Assembly (NCBI GenBank): GCA_946965045.2
Contig: OX337229.1
Coordinates: 4,092,001-4,156,000, forward strand
DNA length: 64,000 bases
Source of the DNA: Epithemia pelagica
Lineage: Eukaryota > Bacillariophyta > Bacillariophyceae > Surirellales > Surirellaceae
Reading direction: 5' to 3'
Shown here: in pieces, positions 45,311 through 56,100 of the stretch
How the letters are laid out: every line of letters begins with the position of its first letter
Position numbering within the stretch: position 1 is the first letter of the stretch
Made by a program: the position numbers and the translations under genes
Notes under the pieces: generated by a model
Seen by the model: the letters and a program-made list of their open reading frames with translations, nothing else
The model's database searches: none
What the model was told of the DNA's origin: nothing

Positions 45311-47191
45311 ATGGCTTTGCCTCCTCTGGGATCAAAAAGATACAAATCGCTGAAGGGTCGCATTAGCTATTTTGCTCCTCTCGACAAAAAAAGAAGTAGC
45401 ACAATGATGATGATGATGGTCTCTGCATCAACCACCACTCGTAAAAGTAGATGCAACATGAAACAGTCCGCTTCCTCTAGCATGTCGCGCAATTGTCAAT
45501 CGACTGGGGGGAAGCAACGATCCCGTTCTGCGTGTTGTTGGAATCGTCCAATGGTACCAAAACGGTTGCTGTTGTGGCCGCTACTTGCCATTGTCGGCTG
45601 CTCAATTGTTTATCAGAACGTCATTCGACTATTTCATTCTTCGATCATAGACGAATATGGACTTCAACAAGAAATAACGGCAACGTTTGGGGCGGATCGC
45701 CATTTCGTAGACCCAGTCAATCTTACCTCATCTTTTGGTTTGCTGTCCTCGGTGGCTGCTCCCAAGTCGTCTTTCCACAATTCCATCTCAACCAATCTAG
45801 AACAGAACCACAGATATCAACTTGATTGGGACAGTATCGATCGCGAAATGGAGAGGGCACGCATTGCATACAAAACGGTAAACAAGAATATCTTTTATCA
45901 TTCATCTTTGCAATATTCGAATATTCCGCAAATTCTCATTTTCACCCACAAGACAAATCTACTGAATCCAAAAGAGGCCGATCCTGGTGTGGCGTCAAAG
46001 TTTTTGCCCAACATTTGGAATACCATTCAAATCTACGTTTCAGCTTGGCAGGAACAACAGCAACAACATGATACGAAGAGAACCAAACGTAATGACAACA
46101 TGTCCAAGAACAACCTTAACAACAAGGGCAATTTCCACCGCGATATGCCTCGTGTGTGGTTTTTGGACAATGATGAATGTTTGCGTGCGATTGCCCTGGT
46201 GGAACCAAAATTCGTTCCCTACGTCCAAGCTGAAGTTCGAGGAGATTTTAAAGCCGATGTTTGTCGGACTGCGGCCTTGTACTTGTCAGGTGGCTATTAC
46301 ATGGATGCCGATCTGCAAGCGATTCAAGCCATGTTGCCTGCCGCCCAGACTCGGTTTGTGACGGCCATGTCCAACGAAGCACGATTCTTTAATGCCATTG
46401 TTGCCGTGGCTCCACGTCATGCCGTTTTGTACAATGCAATACAAATCATGCTACATTATTATCAACTCCAGGAACAAGTATCCGCTCGACATTATGAGCG
46501 CAGTGGTGGTAAACGACAGTGGCAAAATAATCAAGGCGCCGAGTTTGACTTGGATCCCCATCATCGATCTCATTCCAAGGCGAAAGCTGCGGAAGCGGCC
46601 AGTCAAACCTGGTGGAACTGCGCACGCGAGTTACAGGGCGAAGTCATGGTGAACTCGTTCTTTAGAACCGATAATGGCACGCCAGTTAATCGTCAACCAG
46701 CGGTGTGCAACATGTTGGAAGGCGGTGGGACGTTTGGTTTCATTGGTTGTTTTTCCCTCAAGGCGGCATACGATGCTCACTATAACCATGCCAACGATGG
46801 GGGGCAGGCAACCAAGTCTGACTCCTTGTTGTTGTTTGAAGATCGAATTCTTAGTCCTATTGAACAACAACAAAGCTATCCAAAGGTTCAATTTCAAAAC
46901 TATGGAGAGGGATGTTGTTGCAATTTTCTGGTACACGGTGGTGGTGACGATGGTGGTGGTGGTGGCAGCAGGAGGGAGTCACCAGCGCAACCCTCTTCGT
47001 CATCGTTTGATGTAGACCGAGCCTACTTCTTTTCACGTTTTGTCGGTGCCACAGACTTGTGCCGTGCCCCTACTGGTGTGACATCAAAACATCAATACCA
47101 TCAACTCCGAAAGACCCCACCTGCAGTAATGAACGACGTGGAGTATTTTCACTTGCCTTACTTTGCTCTTGAAGATCTAGAAAAGCACTAG
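45311..47191 (+). CDS. GT32-like type II glycosyltransferase (GT-a), copy 2
   Basis: A 626-residue protein from ATGGCTTTGCC; the first 30 residues (MALPPLGSKRYKSLKGRISY) are lost from copy 1 by the SINE-like insertion. The anchor is RLLLWPLLAIVGCSIVYQNVI. Lumenal motifs are as in copy 1: IPQILIFTHKTNLL, RVWFLDNDECLRAIALVEP, RGDFKADVCRTAALYLSGG, YYMDADL (DxD), VAPRHAVLYNAIQ, GCCCNFLVHGG, YFFSRFVGATDLCR and VEYFHLPYF. About 30 residues differ from copy 1, many in the stem and linker. The Gly run is interrupted (GGGDDGGGGG). Both copies look functional. Confidence 0.87.
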   Translation: MALPPLGSKRYKSLKGRISYFAPLDKKRSSTMMMMMVSASTTTRKSRCNMKQSASSSMSRNCQSTGGKQRSRSACCWNRPMVPKRLLLWPLLAIVGCSIVYQNVIRLFHSSIIDEYGLQQEITATFGADRHFVDPVNLTSSFGLLSSVAAPKSSFHNSISTNLEQNHRYQLDWDSIDREMERARIAYKTVNKNIFYHSSLQYSNIPQILIFTHKTNLLNPKEADPGVASKFLPNIWNTIQIYVSAWQEQQQQHDTKRTKRNDNMSKNNLNNKGNFHRDMPRVWFLDNDECLRAIALVEPKFVPYVQAEVRGDFKADVCRTAALYLSGGYYMDADLQAIQAMLPAAQTRFVTAMSNEARFFNAIVAVAPRHAVLYNAIQIMLHYYQLQEQVSARHYERSGGKRQWQNNQGAEFDLDPHHRSHSKAKAAEAASQTWWNCARELQGEVMVNSFFRTDNGTPVNRQPAVCNMLEGGGTFGFIGCFSLKAAYDAHYNHANDGGQATKSDSLLLFEDRILSPIEQQQSYPKVQFQNYGEGCCCNFLVHGGGDDGGGGGSRRESPAQPSSSSFDVDRAYFFSRFVGATDLCRAPTGVTSKHQYHQLRKTPPAVMNDVEYFHLPYFALEDLEKH

Positions 47192-47940
47192 AAAGTGGGT
47201 AGAGCCATGCCATGAAAACGCTCCACCTTGCTGCCAGACCGAGTTTTCAATCAATCAAGTACAAACAAAAGCAAATGTGGTATCGCAATGATCACGAAGC
47301 AAAGGGTGGTTGAATCAATCTGGTATTGGCGGCAGCAACGACCCACCGTCACCATCTACATTGTCCTTTTTCTGCCGACAATGCCTATTTTTCGTCACGG
47401 CCTTTTGCCCTGTGTCGACTTCCTTTCAAGCCTCAGTATCAGCAACAACAACACAACATCTCCTTGTGCAATCAGCAACTGTTGTGGAGTATTTTCATTT
47501 GGCTATTGCTGTCTTGTCGTTCCAGAGGAATGCGACAGACTGTTCCTGGACAACAAGGAAGATAACAAGGACAGGATTAGGCCAATCTGTGAAAGTTATC
47601 ATGCCGTCCAGTGTAGAGGTACTCCTAAAAAGACTGGAACGTCATTTCTAGGAAGTTCTCTTGTCTCCAGTTCTCATCGAGTCCTGCCTAATGGGAGAAA
47701 TACGGTAGTAGGACGATGATGTGGCTATGACTAGCTATGATGGCTAGTGAGTAGTGAGAGGAGGAGAAATAGTGGACCCTTTCGGTCGCTCATTTTCTGT
47801 GTGCACCACACCAAGTTCAAAATGGTCATAGGCTTCTCTTCATCTCACTTTTTTGGTACTCGTTCTTGGTCCAGAACCATTCAATCGAACAAACAACGTA
47901 GAACACGGCGGAGCGTTTCGGCTTGTGGTTGAGATTTGAC
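47192..47940. other. Spacer between GT-a and GT-b, copy 2
   Basis: Equivalent to 26957-27726, with the GT relic and several indels. No intact gene. Confidence 0.35.
47255..47535 (+). pseudogene. Relic of a GT-family C-terminal region, copy 2
   Basis: Same relic as 27030-27300. Fragments MWYRNDHEAKGG, DNAYFSSR (DNA 47377 on) and VEYFHLAI (DNA 47484-47503) fall in different frames, in the order of the GT-a/GT-b C-terminus. The relic predates the tandem duplication. Confidence 0.5.
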
Positions 47941-49662
47941 ATGCGTATCATGGCATCAAGTGTTAGACGATTCCGTTCCAGGAAAATCGTCGGCAGTGAC
48001 TGTTGTTCGGTCAACCGTCCTCGAGATTCTGGCTTGTTGCACTCACAACGACAAAAATCTCGAACCTGGCGCGTCATCCTCATGTCGGCCTGTGTTGTCT
48101 GTGTCTTACTGACCTGGTTGATTCTGGTGATTTTAATCCTTTCAGTCTTCTCGTTTCGTTTCTCGCCCTTTGAGTGGTGGTCGTCTCGTGACGAAAAGAT
48201 TCCCTTTCCAACGGTTCCGAGCAAGGATCGGTATCAACTCGACTGGAAGGAGGACAGAATAATTTACAACAGCAATACCACTCCTGCAATGTTTCATCAT
48301 TCGTCCTTGGCACATTCACGAATACCACAAATTCTCATTTTTACCCATTCCACCAACTTGTTGTCGGTCGACAATGAAGATGCAACACGCTACGGACCCA
48401 ACATTTTGCGAAATATTGGGATGTACGTCAAGGCGTGGAATGAGCAATCTTTTGCTGAGATCAGCAATGACAACAACACAAACAATAATAAGGCAAATGA
48501 CAGACGAAACGACGTTGAGGACAAGCCTCGTGTGTGGTTTTTGGACAATACCGAATGCATCCAGGCCTTGGCCTTGGTTGAGCCAGCCTTGATTCCCTAT
48601 TTTGAACAAGAAACACAGGGTGCCTTTCGGGGGGATGTATGTCGGGCAGCGGCATTGTACTTGTCAGGTGGCTATTACATGGACGTAGATATGAAGGCCG
48701 TCCAACCCATCCAATTGCCGGTCACCACAACCTTTTCTTCTGCCTTGACCAACGAATGGCGATTTTTCAATTCCTACCTGGCCGTCGCACCCCGACATCC
48801 CATTTTGTACAATTCCTTGCAAATCATGTTGCATTATTATCAAGTTCAAGACTATCTCGTACAACATGAGCAAGATTTGGCAGAGGCCCAGCCACAATCA
48901 CAACAAAGTCTGTTCGGATCATGGTTTCGACGACGACGACGAAATCACAAGAATTTGTTTCGAACTCCGGCATTGGATCCAACGGCTTCTCTTGCCCAAA
49001 TTGCGGCCAAAGCCTTTCCCTCCTGGAAGTGCCCTCAGCGCTTGAGCAGCAATGACGATTCAATCATGATGGTCTTGCCGGCCGACCCAAAAGGCAGCCC
49101 AGCCCAACCAGCCGTTTGTACCATGACAGAAGCGGGAGACTTTGGCATGATTGGGTGCTACGCCCTAAAGGCGGCCTACGATTATCATTATCGTCGAAAC
49201 CCCAAACCTAATCATCCACAACCCAAAGAGAGTGCCTCTATACGCCGTGGCGTTGTGTCAACTAGAATTGAAGAAGAAGACTCTTTTGACTCACCCATTC
49301 AGAGGGGATCCAAACCACCAGACCAACCACTCAAGGACAAGGACGACGTTGTTCTGTTGTACGAAGACAATTTTAACGATTTGCTGGAGCGACTCAAGTG
49401 GTATCCCGACATGCCGTTTCAAGATGAGGGAGTTGGATGTTGTTGCAATTATGTTGTTCACGATCGAACCCATCGACAAGTGTACTTTTTTTCACGCATG
49501 GTGGGTGCTGGAGACTTGTGTCGTTCAAAAAGTGACATTGCTTGGTTGGTCACCGAAGGACGATTGCCCTCCTCGGCAGGTACAACAACCACCAACTCCA
49601 TACCCTTCAAAAACAAGTACAACTCGCAGGTGGAATACTTTCATTTACCCAAACCGAACTGA
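47941..49662 (+). CDS. GT32-like type II glycosyltransferase (GT-b), intact
   Basis: A 573-residue protein from ATGCGTATCATGG. Basic N-terminus, anchor at about 50-70 (VILMSACVVCVLLTWLILVILIL), then IPQILIFTHSTNLL, RVWFLDNTECIQALALVEP, RGDVCRAAALYLSGG, YYMDVDMKAV (DxD), PRHPILYNSLQIMLHYY, CTMTEAGDFGMIGCYALKAAYD, GCCCNYVVHDR, YFFSRMVGAGDLCR and the terminal VEYFHLPK. It is about half identical to GT-a by eye. The family resembles OCH1/GT32 sugar transferases of the Golgi; the substrate is unknown. Bases 47941-48480 are duplicated exactly at 27727-28266; the remaining two thirds is single copy. Confidence 0.87.
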   Translation: MRIMASSVRRFRSRKIVGSDCCSVNRPRDSGLLHSQRQKSRTWRVILMSACVVCVLLTWLILVILILSVFSFRFSPFEWWSSRDEKIPFPTVPSKDRYQLDWKEDRIIYNSNTTPAMFHHSSLAHSRIPQILIFTHSTNLLSVDNEDATRYGPNILRNIGMYVKAWNEQSFAEISNDNNTNNNKANDRRNDVEDKPRVWFLDNTECIQALALVEPALIPYFEQETQGAFRGDVCRAAALYLSGGYYMDVDMKAVQPIQLPVTTTFSSALTNEWRFFNSYLAVAPRHPILYNSLQIMLHYYQVQDYLVQHEQDLAEAQPQSQQSLFGSWFRRRRRNHKNLFRTPALDPTASLAQIAAKAFPSWKCPQRLSSNDDSIMMVLPADPKGSPAQPAVCTMTEAGDFGMIGCYALKAAYDYHYRRNPKPNHPQPKESASIRRGVVSTRIEEEDSFDSPIQRGSKPPDQPLKDKDDVVLLYEDNFNDLLERLKWYPDMPFQDEGVGCCCNYVVHDRTHRQVYFFSRMVGAGDLCRSKSDIAWLVTEGRLPSSAGTTTTNSIPFKNKYNSQVEYFHLPKPN

Positions 49663-50218
49663 GGGACACCATACGGGATGTATTCGAAATGACTTTTGTT
49701 GTTGTTCTGATAGTTACACTATGCGTTGGTTCATACGTTTCTTGAATGATGAGCTCTTCTACAATGACTATCCTTTCGGTCACGAGCTAGAGTGGAGCAT
49801 GAACCGATTGCTTCTTGACGAACCACAACTTGAACGTTTCCTGCATGCAGCCTCATCCACCGTGTTCTACAAAGTGGTGGCAGTAGATCTTCCTACGGCT
49901 CGCTAATGCGTTGTTGCTTTCTTAAAAACTAATGGAAGTATCCTTGGGAACTGTTCTATTGCTATTAACTTTTTCCTAATACGAGGGCTTTCATCCCAGG
50001 GACGTTTGCGAAACCCAAAAGGACACTTTTATAACCAATAACACTCAGTTGTATCGCAGGACCGCCGTGGGGGCACACCGAAAGTACGAGTTTGGGACCG
50101 TGACGGCATCTGCCCCAATCCATCGTCTCCCTGCCCAAATCCATCGTCTCCATTCTTCTGTCCTTGGTATCTTCTGATTGCCTGTATGTATGCCGTGCAA
50201 CCTAACAAAAGAAGTCTG
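49663..50218. other. Convergent spacer GT-b / GT-c with a small open frame
   Basis: Contains the short frame at 49721-49906 and otherwise 3' UTR-like sequence. A 16-base direct repeat (CCCAAATCCATCGTCTCC-like, twice near 50114-50151) is visible. Confidence 0.35.
49721..49906 (+). CDS. Possible 61-residue small protein or gene fragment
   Basis: ATG-initiated frame with a natural-looking composition: MRWFIRFLNDELFYNDYP, then LEWSMNRLLLDEPQLERFL and a stop at 49904-49906. It overlaps no other gene and is not a low-complexity translation. No family recognised. It may equally be the remnant of a longer gene; an open frame extends upstream into the GT-b 3' end. Confidence 0.2.
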   Translation: MRWFIRFLNDELFYNDYPFGHELEWSMNRLLLDEPQLERFLHAASSTVFYKVVAVDLPTAR

Positions 50219-52708
50219 TTAACCAAGCCGAGCTTCCTTGCTGGATGTCGGGTTTGTTGTTGTCGTCCCTCCATGCGGGCGTGGATTCGATTTTCGGCCT
50301 TGCTTGAAGCGTCCATTCTGTTGTTGTAGTTGTTGTCGTGACGGCAAATGAAAGAATTCCACCTCCTGATGCAAGGCTTGAAAGGCTAGTTCGTCCGCAC
50401 GAGAAAAATTGCTGCTGCTCTTCAATGGTTGTGGTTGTTGTGACAGCGACGACCACAAGGAAGACCAGGTAGCGGCAGACGTGAAAGAGGATTTTGTACT
50501 GGTCGTCGTTGTCTTTTTCGGTTTGCCATCCTTGTCTTTGGGAACTTTGCAATAGGCGCCACCTCCAATCATGCGCGAAAAAAAGTAGGCTTGAGGTGGA
50601 TCTCGGGTATGGACCAAGTAATTGCATCCAAAGCCATCACCGTCATTTTGAAAGACGAGATTGGGATACCAGGCTTTTTGTTTCCACTTGTTGTTGAAAT
50701 CATCTTCGTACAACAGAAACACATTGTCGGGTACAATTCTCGTGCGCGGAATTCCTCGTCCTTCGTTTTGAGCAAAGAGGCCATCGTCGTTAAACTCGGA
50801 TGGTTCTTGTTGTTCTTCTTCGTTATGCAAATACAATTCCATCTCATTGTCGTTCTCGAACGAGTTTCCGTCCTTTTCCCACCATTCGGTTGGTCCCGAA
50901 GATTGTGGTTGACTTTGGTTGGTGGAAGGGGTGGAGGACACTTGTGGATGGGTCCACAAGGTGTCATTTTGATCATGGTAATAGTAATAGTCGTAAGCAG
51001 CCTTGAGGGAATAGCAACCAATCATACCTTCGTCTCCTCCTTCCAACATGTGACACACAGACGGTCGTGGCAAATCGTATTCCGGATCGTAATTGACCAT
51101 GACATCGGTATCATTCAACTGTTGATCGCATCCCCACATGGAGGCGGCTCGTTTCGTGCGTTCCCCGACCGTTTGTGTCTTGGCGGTGGTGGTGGTGGTT
51201 TGGGGGGACGAGTCGTCATGGTTCGTTTTCGTGTCCTTTTTTCGTTGGGAGGACGGTGGTGGCAAGACTTGGGGACGCGGCAAGAGTTGTTCCAACAATC
51301 GCGTGCGCAACCGATAATAGTGCAACATGATTTGTAAGGAATTGTAGACAATGACATTGCGAGGTTCGGCGGCCATGAAGGAATTGAAAAATCTCAAGTG
51401 AGTGGTCATGGGCGACGAAAAGGTAATCCGAGTCATATTCTTCGTGTTGTTGTTGTTGGAAGACGAAGAAAAGTCGAGCATGGAAATCATCTTCATATCG
51501 ACATCCATATAATAACCACCGGACAAGTACAAGGCAGCCGCCCGACAGAGGTCGCCCTTGAAATCTCCTCGTGTTTCATTTTGAAAATGGGGGACCAATT
51601 CCGGTTCCACCAGGGCAATGGCACCTTCACATTCGGTATTGTCCAAAAACCATACGCGAGGACGTGGAACTGCCGTGGTTGTGGTGGACGCATGGACGGT
51701 TTGGTTCCGCATGGATGGACCGTTGGATCCTTGTTGGTGCTGCTGCCATTGTTGGACGTAGAGTCGAATGTTGCGAACAATGTTGGATCGATATTGTTGC
51801 GCATGTTTGGGATTGGCGTGTTGTGGATGCAACAAGTTGGTTTGGTGCGTAAAAATCAAAATGCGAGGAATTTTGGAATTTTGCAAGGAGGAGTGATAAA
51901 ACCAGCGACGAAATGACAAGAGAGATTTGCGGTCCTTGTTCTTCTTTTTGTTCTTTTTCGGCTTCTTTTTGTTGATTTGGTGTTTGGAACTCTTGTCGTT
52001 GTTGTGGAAAGAAGAAGAAGAAGATGACGAATCCAGTTCCGACACGGACGCATTCATGGGAGAATGCGTCTCGAGATTGTAGGAGGGGAGGGGTGGTAAG
52101 GGATTGAGGCGAATGGATCCTGGTCGATACCATCCGACGGTTGGTTCGTACATGACCGCAACATCATCCGAGTACGCAACATCAAAGGAAGGGAAAAAGC
52201 CTCCTCCTTCTTCTCCGTCCTCCAACCACTGGCCGTCATCGTTGGATCGAGGTGGTGGTGGAGGTAACCCATAGGAATCGGGGTGCGCGTAATAGTGATA
52301 ATAGGAGTGGGGCGGGTCGTTCTGGTGTGTTGTTTCCTGTGGCTGTGGTTCTTGGAACTGGGGGTGAGTGGAACCGCGTGGCGGCGGTGGAGGTGGAGAG
52401 TTTGGAGAGACGGCATCCCGATTCCGGGGCGCAAAGGGTGGCGATGACATTTGGTGCCACGACAAGGCCATGGAATACAGTAACAAGAATGCGACACAGC
52501 CCCACGAGAACCAATCCGTCGTCGAAGACGAGGAGGAGGAGGACGTTGTTGTGGAGCTTGGGGCGATTGTGCCAGTACTCGACCGTCGACCAGTGACATG
52601 GTAGGTGGATGGTGTGGAATGAGGAAGCGTGCCATGACTGTTGCTGTGGTTTCCCCACATGGACGCAGCAGCACCTCCACCGACAGCAGTGGTGCGGCGA
52701 ACGACCAT
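50219..52708 (-). CDS. GT32-like type II glycosyltransferase (GT-c)
   Basis: An 829-residue protein from the ATG ending at 52708. A Ser/Thr-rich cytoplasmic part precedes the anchor (WFSWGCVAFLLLYSMALSW, about 66-84); a long Pro/Asn/His/Ser stem follows. The catalytic domain matches GT-a and GT-b: HSSLQNSKIPRILIFTHQTNLL, RVWFLDNTECEGAIALVEP, RGDFKGDLCR, YYMDVDMKMI (DxD), RNVIVYNSLQIMLHYY, VCHMLEGGDEGMIGCYSLKAAYD, a shortened GFGCNYLVH in place of GCCCN, YFFSRMIGGGAYC and VEFFHLP. It is the most diverged and longest member and lies outside the duplication, convergent with GT-b and divergent from the VWA8-like gene. Confidence 0.87.
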   Translation of the reverse strand: MVVRRTTAVGGGAAASMWGNHSNSHGTLPHSTPSTYHVTGRRSSTGTIAPSSTTTSSSSSSSTTDWFSWGCVAFLLLYSMALSWHQMSSPPFAPRNRDAVSPNSPPPPPPRGSTHPQFQEPQPQETTHQNDPPHSYYHYYAHPDSYGLPPPPPRSNDDGQWLEDGEEGGGFFPSFDVAYSDDVAVMYEPTVGWYRPGSIRLNPLPPLPSYNLETHSPMNASVSELDSSSSSSSFHNNDKSSKHQINKKKPKKNKKKNKDRKSLLSFRRWFYHSSLQNSKIPRILIFTHQTNLLHPQHANPKHAQQYRSNIVRNIRLYVQQWQQHQQGSNGPSMRNQTVHASTTTTAVPRPRVWFLDNTECEGAIALVEPELVPHFQNETRGDFKGDLCRAAALYLSGGYYMDVDMKMISMLDFSSSSNNNNTKNMTRITFSSPMTTHLRFFNSFMAAEPRNVIVYNSLQIMLHYYRLRTRLLEQLLPRPQVLPPPSSQRKKDTKTNHDDSSPQTTTTTAKTQTVGERTKRAASMWGCDQQLNDTDVMVNYDPEYDLPRPSVCHMLEGGDEGMIGCYSLKAAYDYYYYHDQNDTLWTHPQVSSTPSTNQSQPQSSGPTEWWEKDGNSFENDNEMELYLHNEEEQQEPSEFNDDGLFAQNEGRGIPRTRIVPDNVFLLYEDDFNNKWKQKAWYPNLVFQNDGDGFGCNYLVHTRDPPQAYFFSRMIGGGAYCKVPKDKDGKPKKTTTTSTKSSFTSAATWSSLWSSLSQQPQPLKSSSNFSRADELAFQALHQEVEFFHLPSRQQLQQQNGRFKQGRKSNPRPHGGTTTTNPTSSKEARLG

Positions 52709-53174
52709 GATGGCACACACAAACTGTTGTGGGAAAAAGACTCTCTGAGGTACGGAACCAATAGACGGATCGAGAATACCTCAAGTGGAGACGCAATCAG
52801 TGACAGAGATTCTCCGATCGAAACTTGTTGCTGTGGTTATGGTTTCGTGTTTGTAGAATGGCTCAGTGCTTCCCTTTTATTCTTGTGCTGGTGGTGGTGC
52901 TATAGGACCATGGCCATGGCCACAGTCTAAAGAAAAAAATAACGAGAAGACGAATAATAATTGCCACAAACGCAACGGGCAACCAGGCTGGCGTTGAGAT
53001 GTACACGACAAAGACTATCCCAACCAGAATCTTGAGACAGGCGTTCCAAGTGCGATGTGTCAAAGCGTGAGAGTCGCGTTATCGTGGTATCTTCCTGGGT
53101 GACCATGGCCGTTTTCCGTTTGACCCTAAATCGTCGTCTTTCGTGTCCTTCCGAGAGAATTTCGGGCATATCCA
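52709..53174. promoter_or_regulatory. Divergent promoter region, GT-c / VWA8-like
   Basis: 466 bases between divergent starts without a credible gene. Includes a GGTGGTGGTG run near 52890. Confidence 0.35.
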
Positions 53175-56100
53175 ATGAACCACACTAAACGGTCCACGCT
53201 TCTTTTTGGAAGACAACAACAACGACGACGGCTAGGACGACGAGCTATTTCTGTTCGAGGACAATTCTTCAGCAGCAGCACCAAAACCCCATTCTTCCAA
53301 CAACGACCACGACACCACATCCAGTCTTTGTCATCCCTTCCTGTTTCTTCTTTTTCGTCTTCTTCCTCTTCACTCCATGATTCATCACCATCACCGCCAA
53401 CCATTCACCCGTTTTGGGAACCCTATTTGCAATGGATGTGGCAAAAGGATCAAGTGTTGCATCAAGATTTTGCCTTGATTGGATCCTCCGCCATGGCACG
53501 CGATCGACGATGGTTGGTGGCCCTGTATACTCGTTTGTTTCGTCCCAACGAAACCTGGGAATATGTCGCCTTGACGGCGGATACGGCACCTTCGGATTTG
53601 AAACAACGCAAAGAATTGCGATTGGTCCACCACCATCATGATACAGATACTACGAGTGCAAGGACAATGAAGGAGAATGGCCAACCACTCGATTCACTAT
53701 TGTCATCTCCACCCACATCTGTCGTCTATGAACCGCAAGCACCGGTACGGGCAGCCCTGCATGGACGGTTATTGGTATTGGACGGATTGGAAAAGGCTGA
53801 ACGCAATGTTTTGCCCACACTCAACAATTTGTTGGAACACCGGGAGTTGTCCTTGGACGATGGCAGTCTCTTGCGCCTGACCACGGACATCAACAATCGT
53901 CCTACTACTACTGCTACTACCACCACGCGCGTTACATCCTCCTCCTCCACTGCCACATCGACCACTACCATTCATTCCGTCCATCCCAACTTTCGCGTCG
54001 TTGCCTTGGCCAGTGTCGATCTATCGTCGGGAGATGATGATGATGACGACAGCAACCACCACCACCACCACGAATCGTCGTCGTCATCCTCGTCTCTTGC
54101 CTTGGATCCTCCCTTGCGATCACGATTTCAAGCCTGTACCTTGCCTCGACAGTGCCAGGCGGGAGATATATGGCAGTCGGTACAGGAGAGCAGGCCAACG
54201 ACCACTGGTTCGGACACAGGATTCGTAGGACGACATGAAAGCCAAAATGAGTGGAAGGAGTGGGCCCAGTCGGCATCCATGCAAGGCTTGTCCTGGCAAG
54301 CCATTCAACAAGCAGCACAATATGCTCACAACGCATCCTCCTCTCCCCACAAGAACAAGAATCAACGCTGGAACTTGACCGTCACACCACAGGCCGCCTT
54401 GCTGCCCTTCACTCCCGCCATGATTGATACGACACATGTGCAACTTCTCGCCAGCACCCAGGACGACAACCACCCAACCGACGTGGCAAATTTGGCAGTG
54501 CTACCCGACAAAGAGGACGATCCGAGCGGTCGTAGTGTCTTTGTGGAAACGACCACGACACGTACTTTGGAGGCCATGATGGCCACGGCACTCGGATCCT
54601 CGGACCATGGTGCGGTAGCCTTGGTGGGACCTCCGGGATGTTACAAATCCGCCTTGGTGCGACACTATTGTCAATCTCGTGCGACGAGGAGGAATTCTGT
54701 CTTTTTCATGTCCTTGTATGCCGATTTGACATGCCGCGATTTGTGGCAAACCCGTGGTACTCGACCACAGGATGGCACTACCATCTGGCGACCCACACCC
54801 TTGACACAAGCCGTGTTGCAGGCCGCCCGATCCAATGACAATAACAGCGAAAAGGACGACAATGTGACGTACATTATTTTGGATGGGTTGCACAAACTAT
54901 CCACAGACACGCTCACCTCCTTGGCCATGTGTTTGGAACAAGGCCGTGTCGATTTGCCTCACCCACCGTCCTCCCACGGTGCAACCGCAGGCTCGATTCA
55001 GATTTCTCCTGGACGATTGCAATGCATTGCCTTGGCTCAACCACCCGATTCGGCCAGTCAAATGGGTTGGATCACACCCGAAGTACGAGGCATGTTTCAT
55101 TGGATTCGAGTCCATCCCTTGCCACAAAAGGAATTCAAGCAAGTTTTGACCTCCTTGTATCCGACATTGACCGACAAGGACAGCAAGTCGTCCAACTCCT
55201 CGACGGAACCGACAGAGAGTGTATTGTTGGATCGTATCTTGGCTCTACGACAATCCTTGGACCGGGCCAGATCCAGTGGTGCGGCCGATTCCAAACACGA
55301 ACAACAAGGATTGGCCTTGTCCTTGCGTCAAATCAAACACATTTGCCAACGACTCGTGGCACGGCAGGAACGACTGCCACCCGAGGATTCCAATACAACG
55401 ACACTCTTGCAAGGCTTGTCGCACTTGGTGGAAACAACTCTCCTGACCAGTCTCATGCCTGACCGCGAACGCAAGATTGTTCATGCCTGTATGACGGAAA
55501 GTGGCATTCCTGTTTCCACCACCACCAGTACCCGAACGTTGGGAGGAGACAGGTGGAACCAGAACCAAAGTTGGACGCGGGAACTGGATCCGAATCTGGT
55601 AGCAGCGTGTCGTCGTTCTACACCCCAAGACCCGTTGTTGGTACCCAACCCGGATTTTGAGACCAACCCCGGACATTTGCAGGTCCTCAATGACATGTTG
55701 GAGGCACATGCCGTGGGAGAACGGGCCCTGTTGATCATGGGTTATCAAGGTGTAGGAAAGAATCGCATTGTCGACTATTTGTTACATCAACTGCAATGCG
55801 AACGAGAATACTTGCAATTGCACCGCGATACCACGGTCCCTTCACTCTTGTCGTTGCAATCCGTTGAAAGGGGTCATGTTGTCCATGGTGACGCACCATT
55901 GGTCCGAGCCGCCAAATATGGACGTGTGCTTGTCTTGGATGAAGCCGATAAGGCTCCAGTCGAGGTAGTTGCCATGTTGAAAGGATTGCTCGAAGATGGT
56001 GAATTGACCTTGCCGGATGGTCGCATCTTGCGTTATGAAGCCGATAGCCCAATTCCAAATGGCAATGAAACTGAGAACGAGGAGCAAGCAGACGGAACCA

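Larger units (their letters stand above)
28267..48480 (+). repeat. Segmental tandem duplication, unit 2, split by a retrotransposon
   Basis: Second copy of the 16700-28266 unit, in direct orientation. It is longer because a 9.06-kb tyrosine-recombinase retrotransposon with a repeated host flank sits at 34586-43812. Without this and without the MITE and SINE of unit 1, the two are nearly colinear, with small indels in spacers. Genes differ by about 0-1 percent (GT-b part, ALG5, ERF4-like, unknown) up to about 5 percent at protein level (GT-a, PTGES2-like N-terminus). Confidence 0.92.

Noticed and set aside
49232-49720. Longer version of the small frame behind GT-b
   Set aside because: The upstream part is only an out-of-frame reading of GT-b coding sequence.
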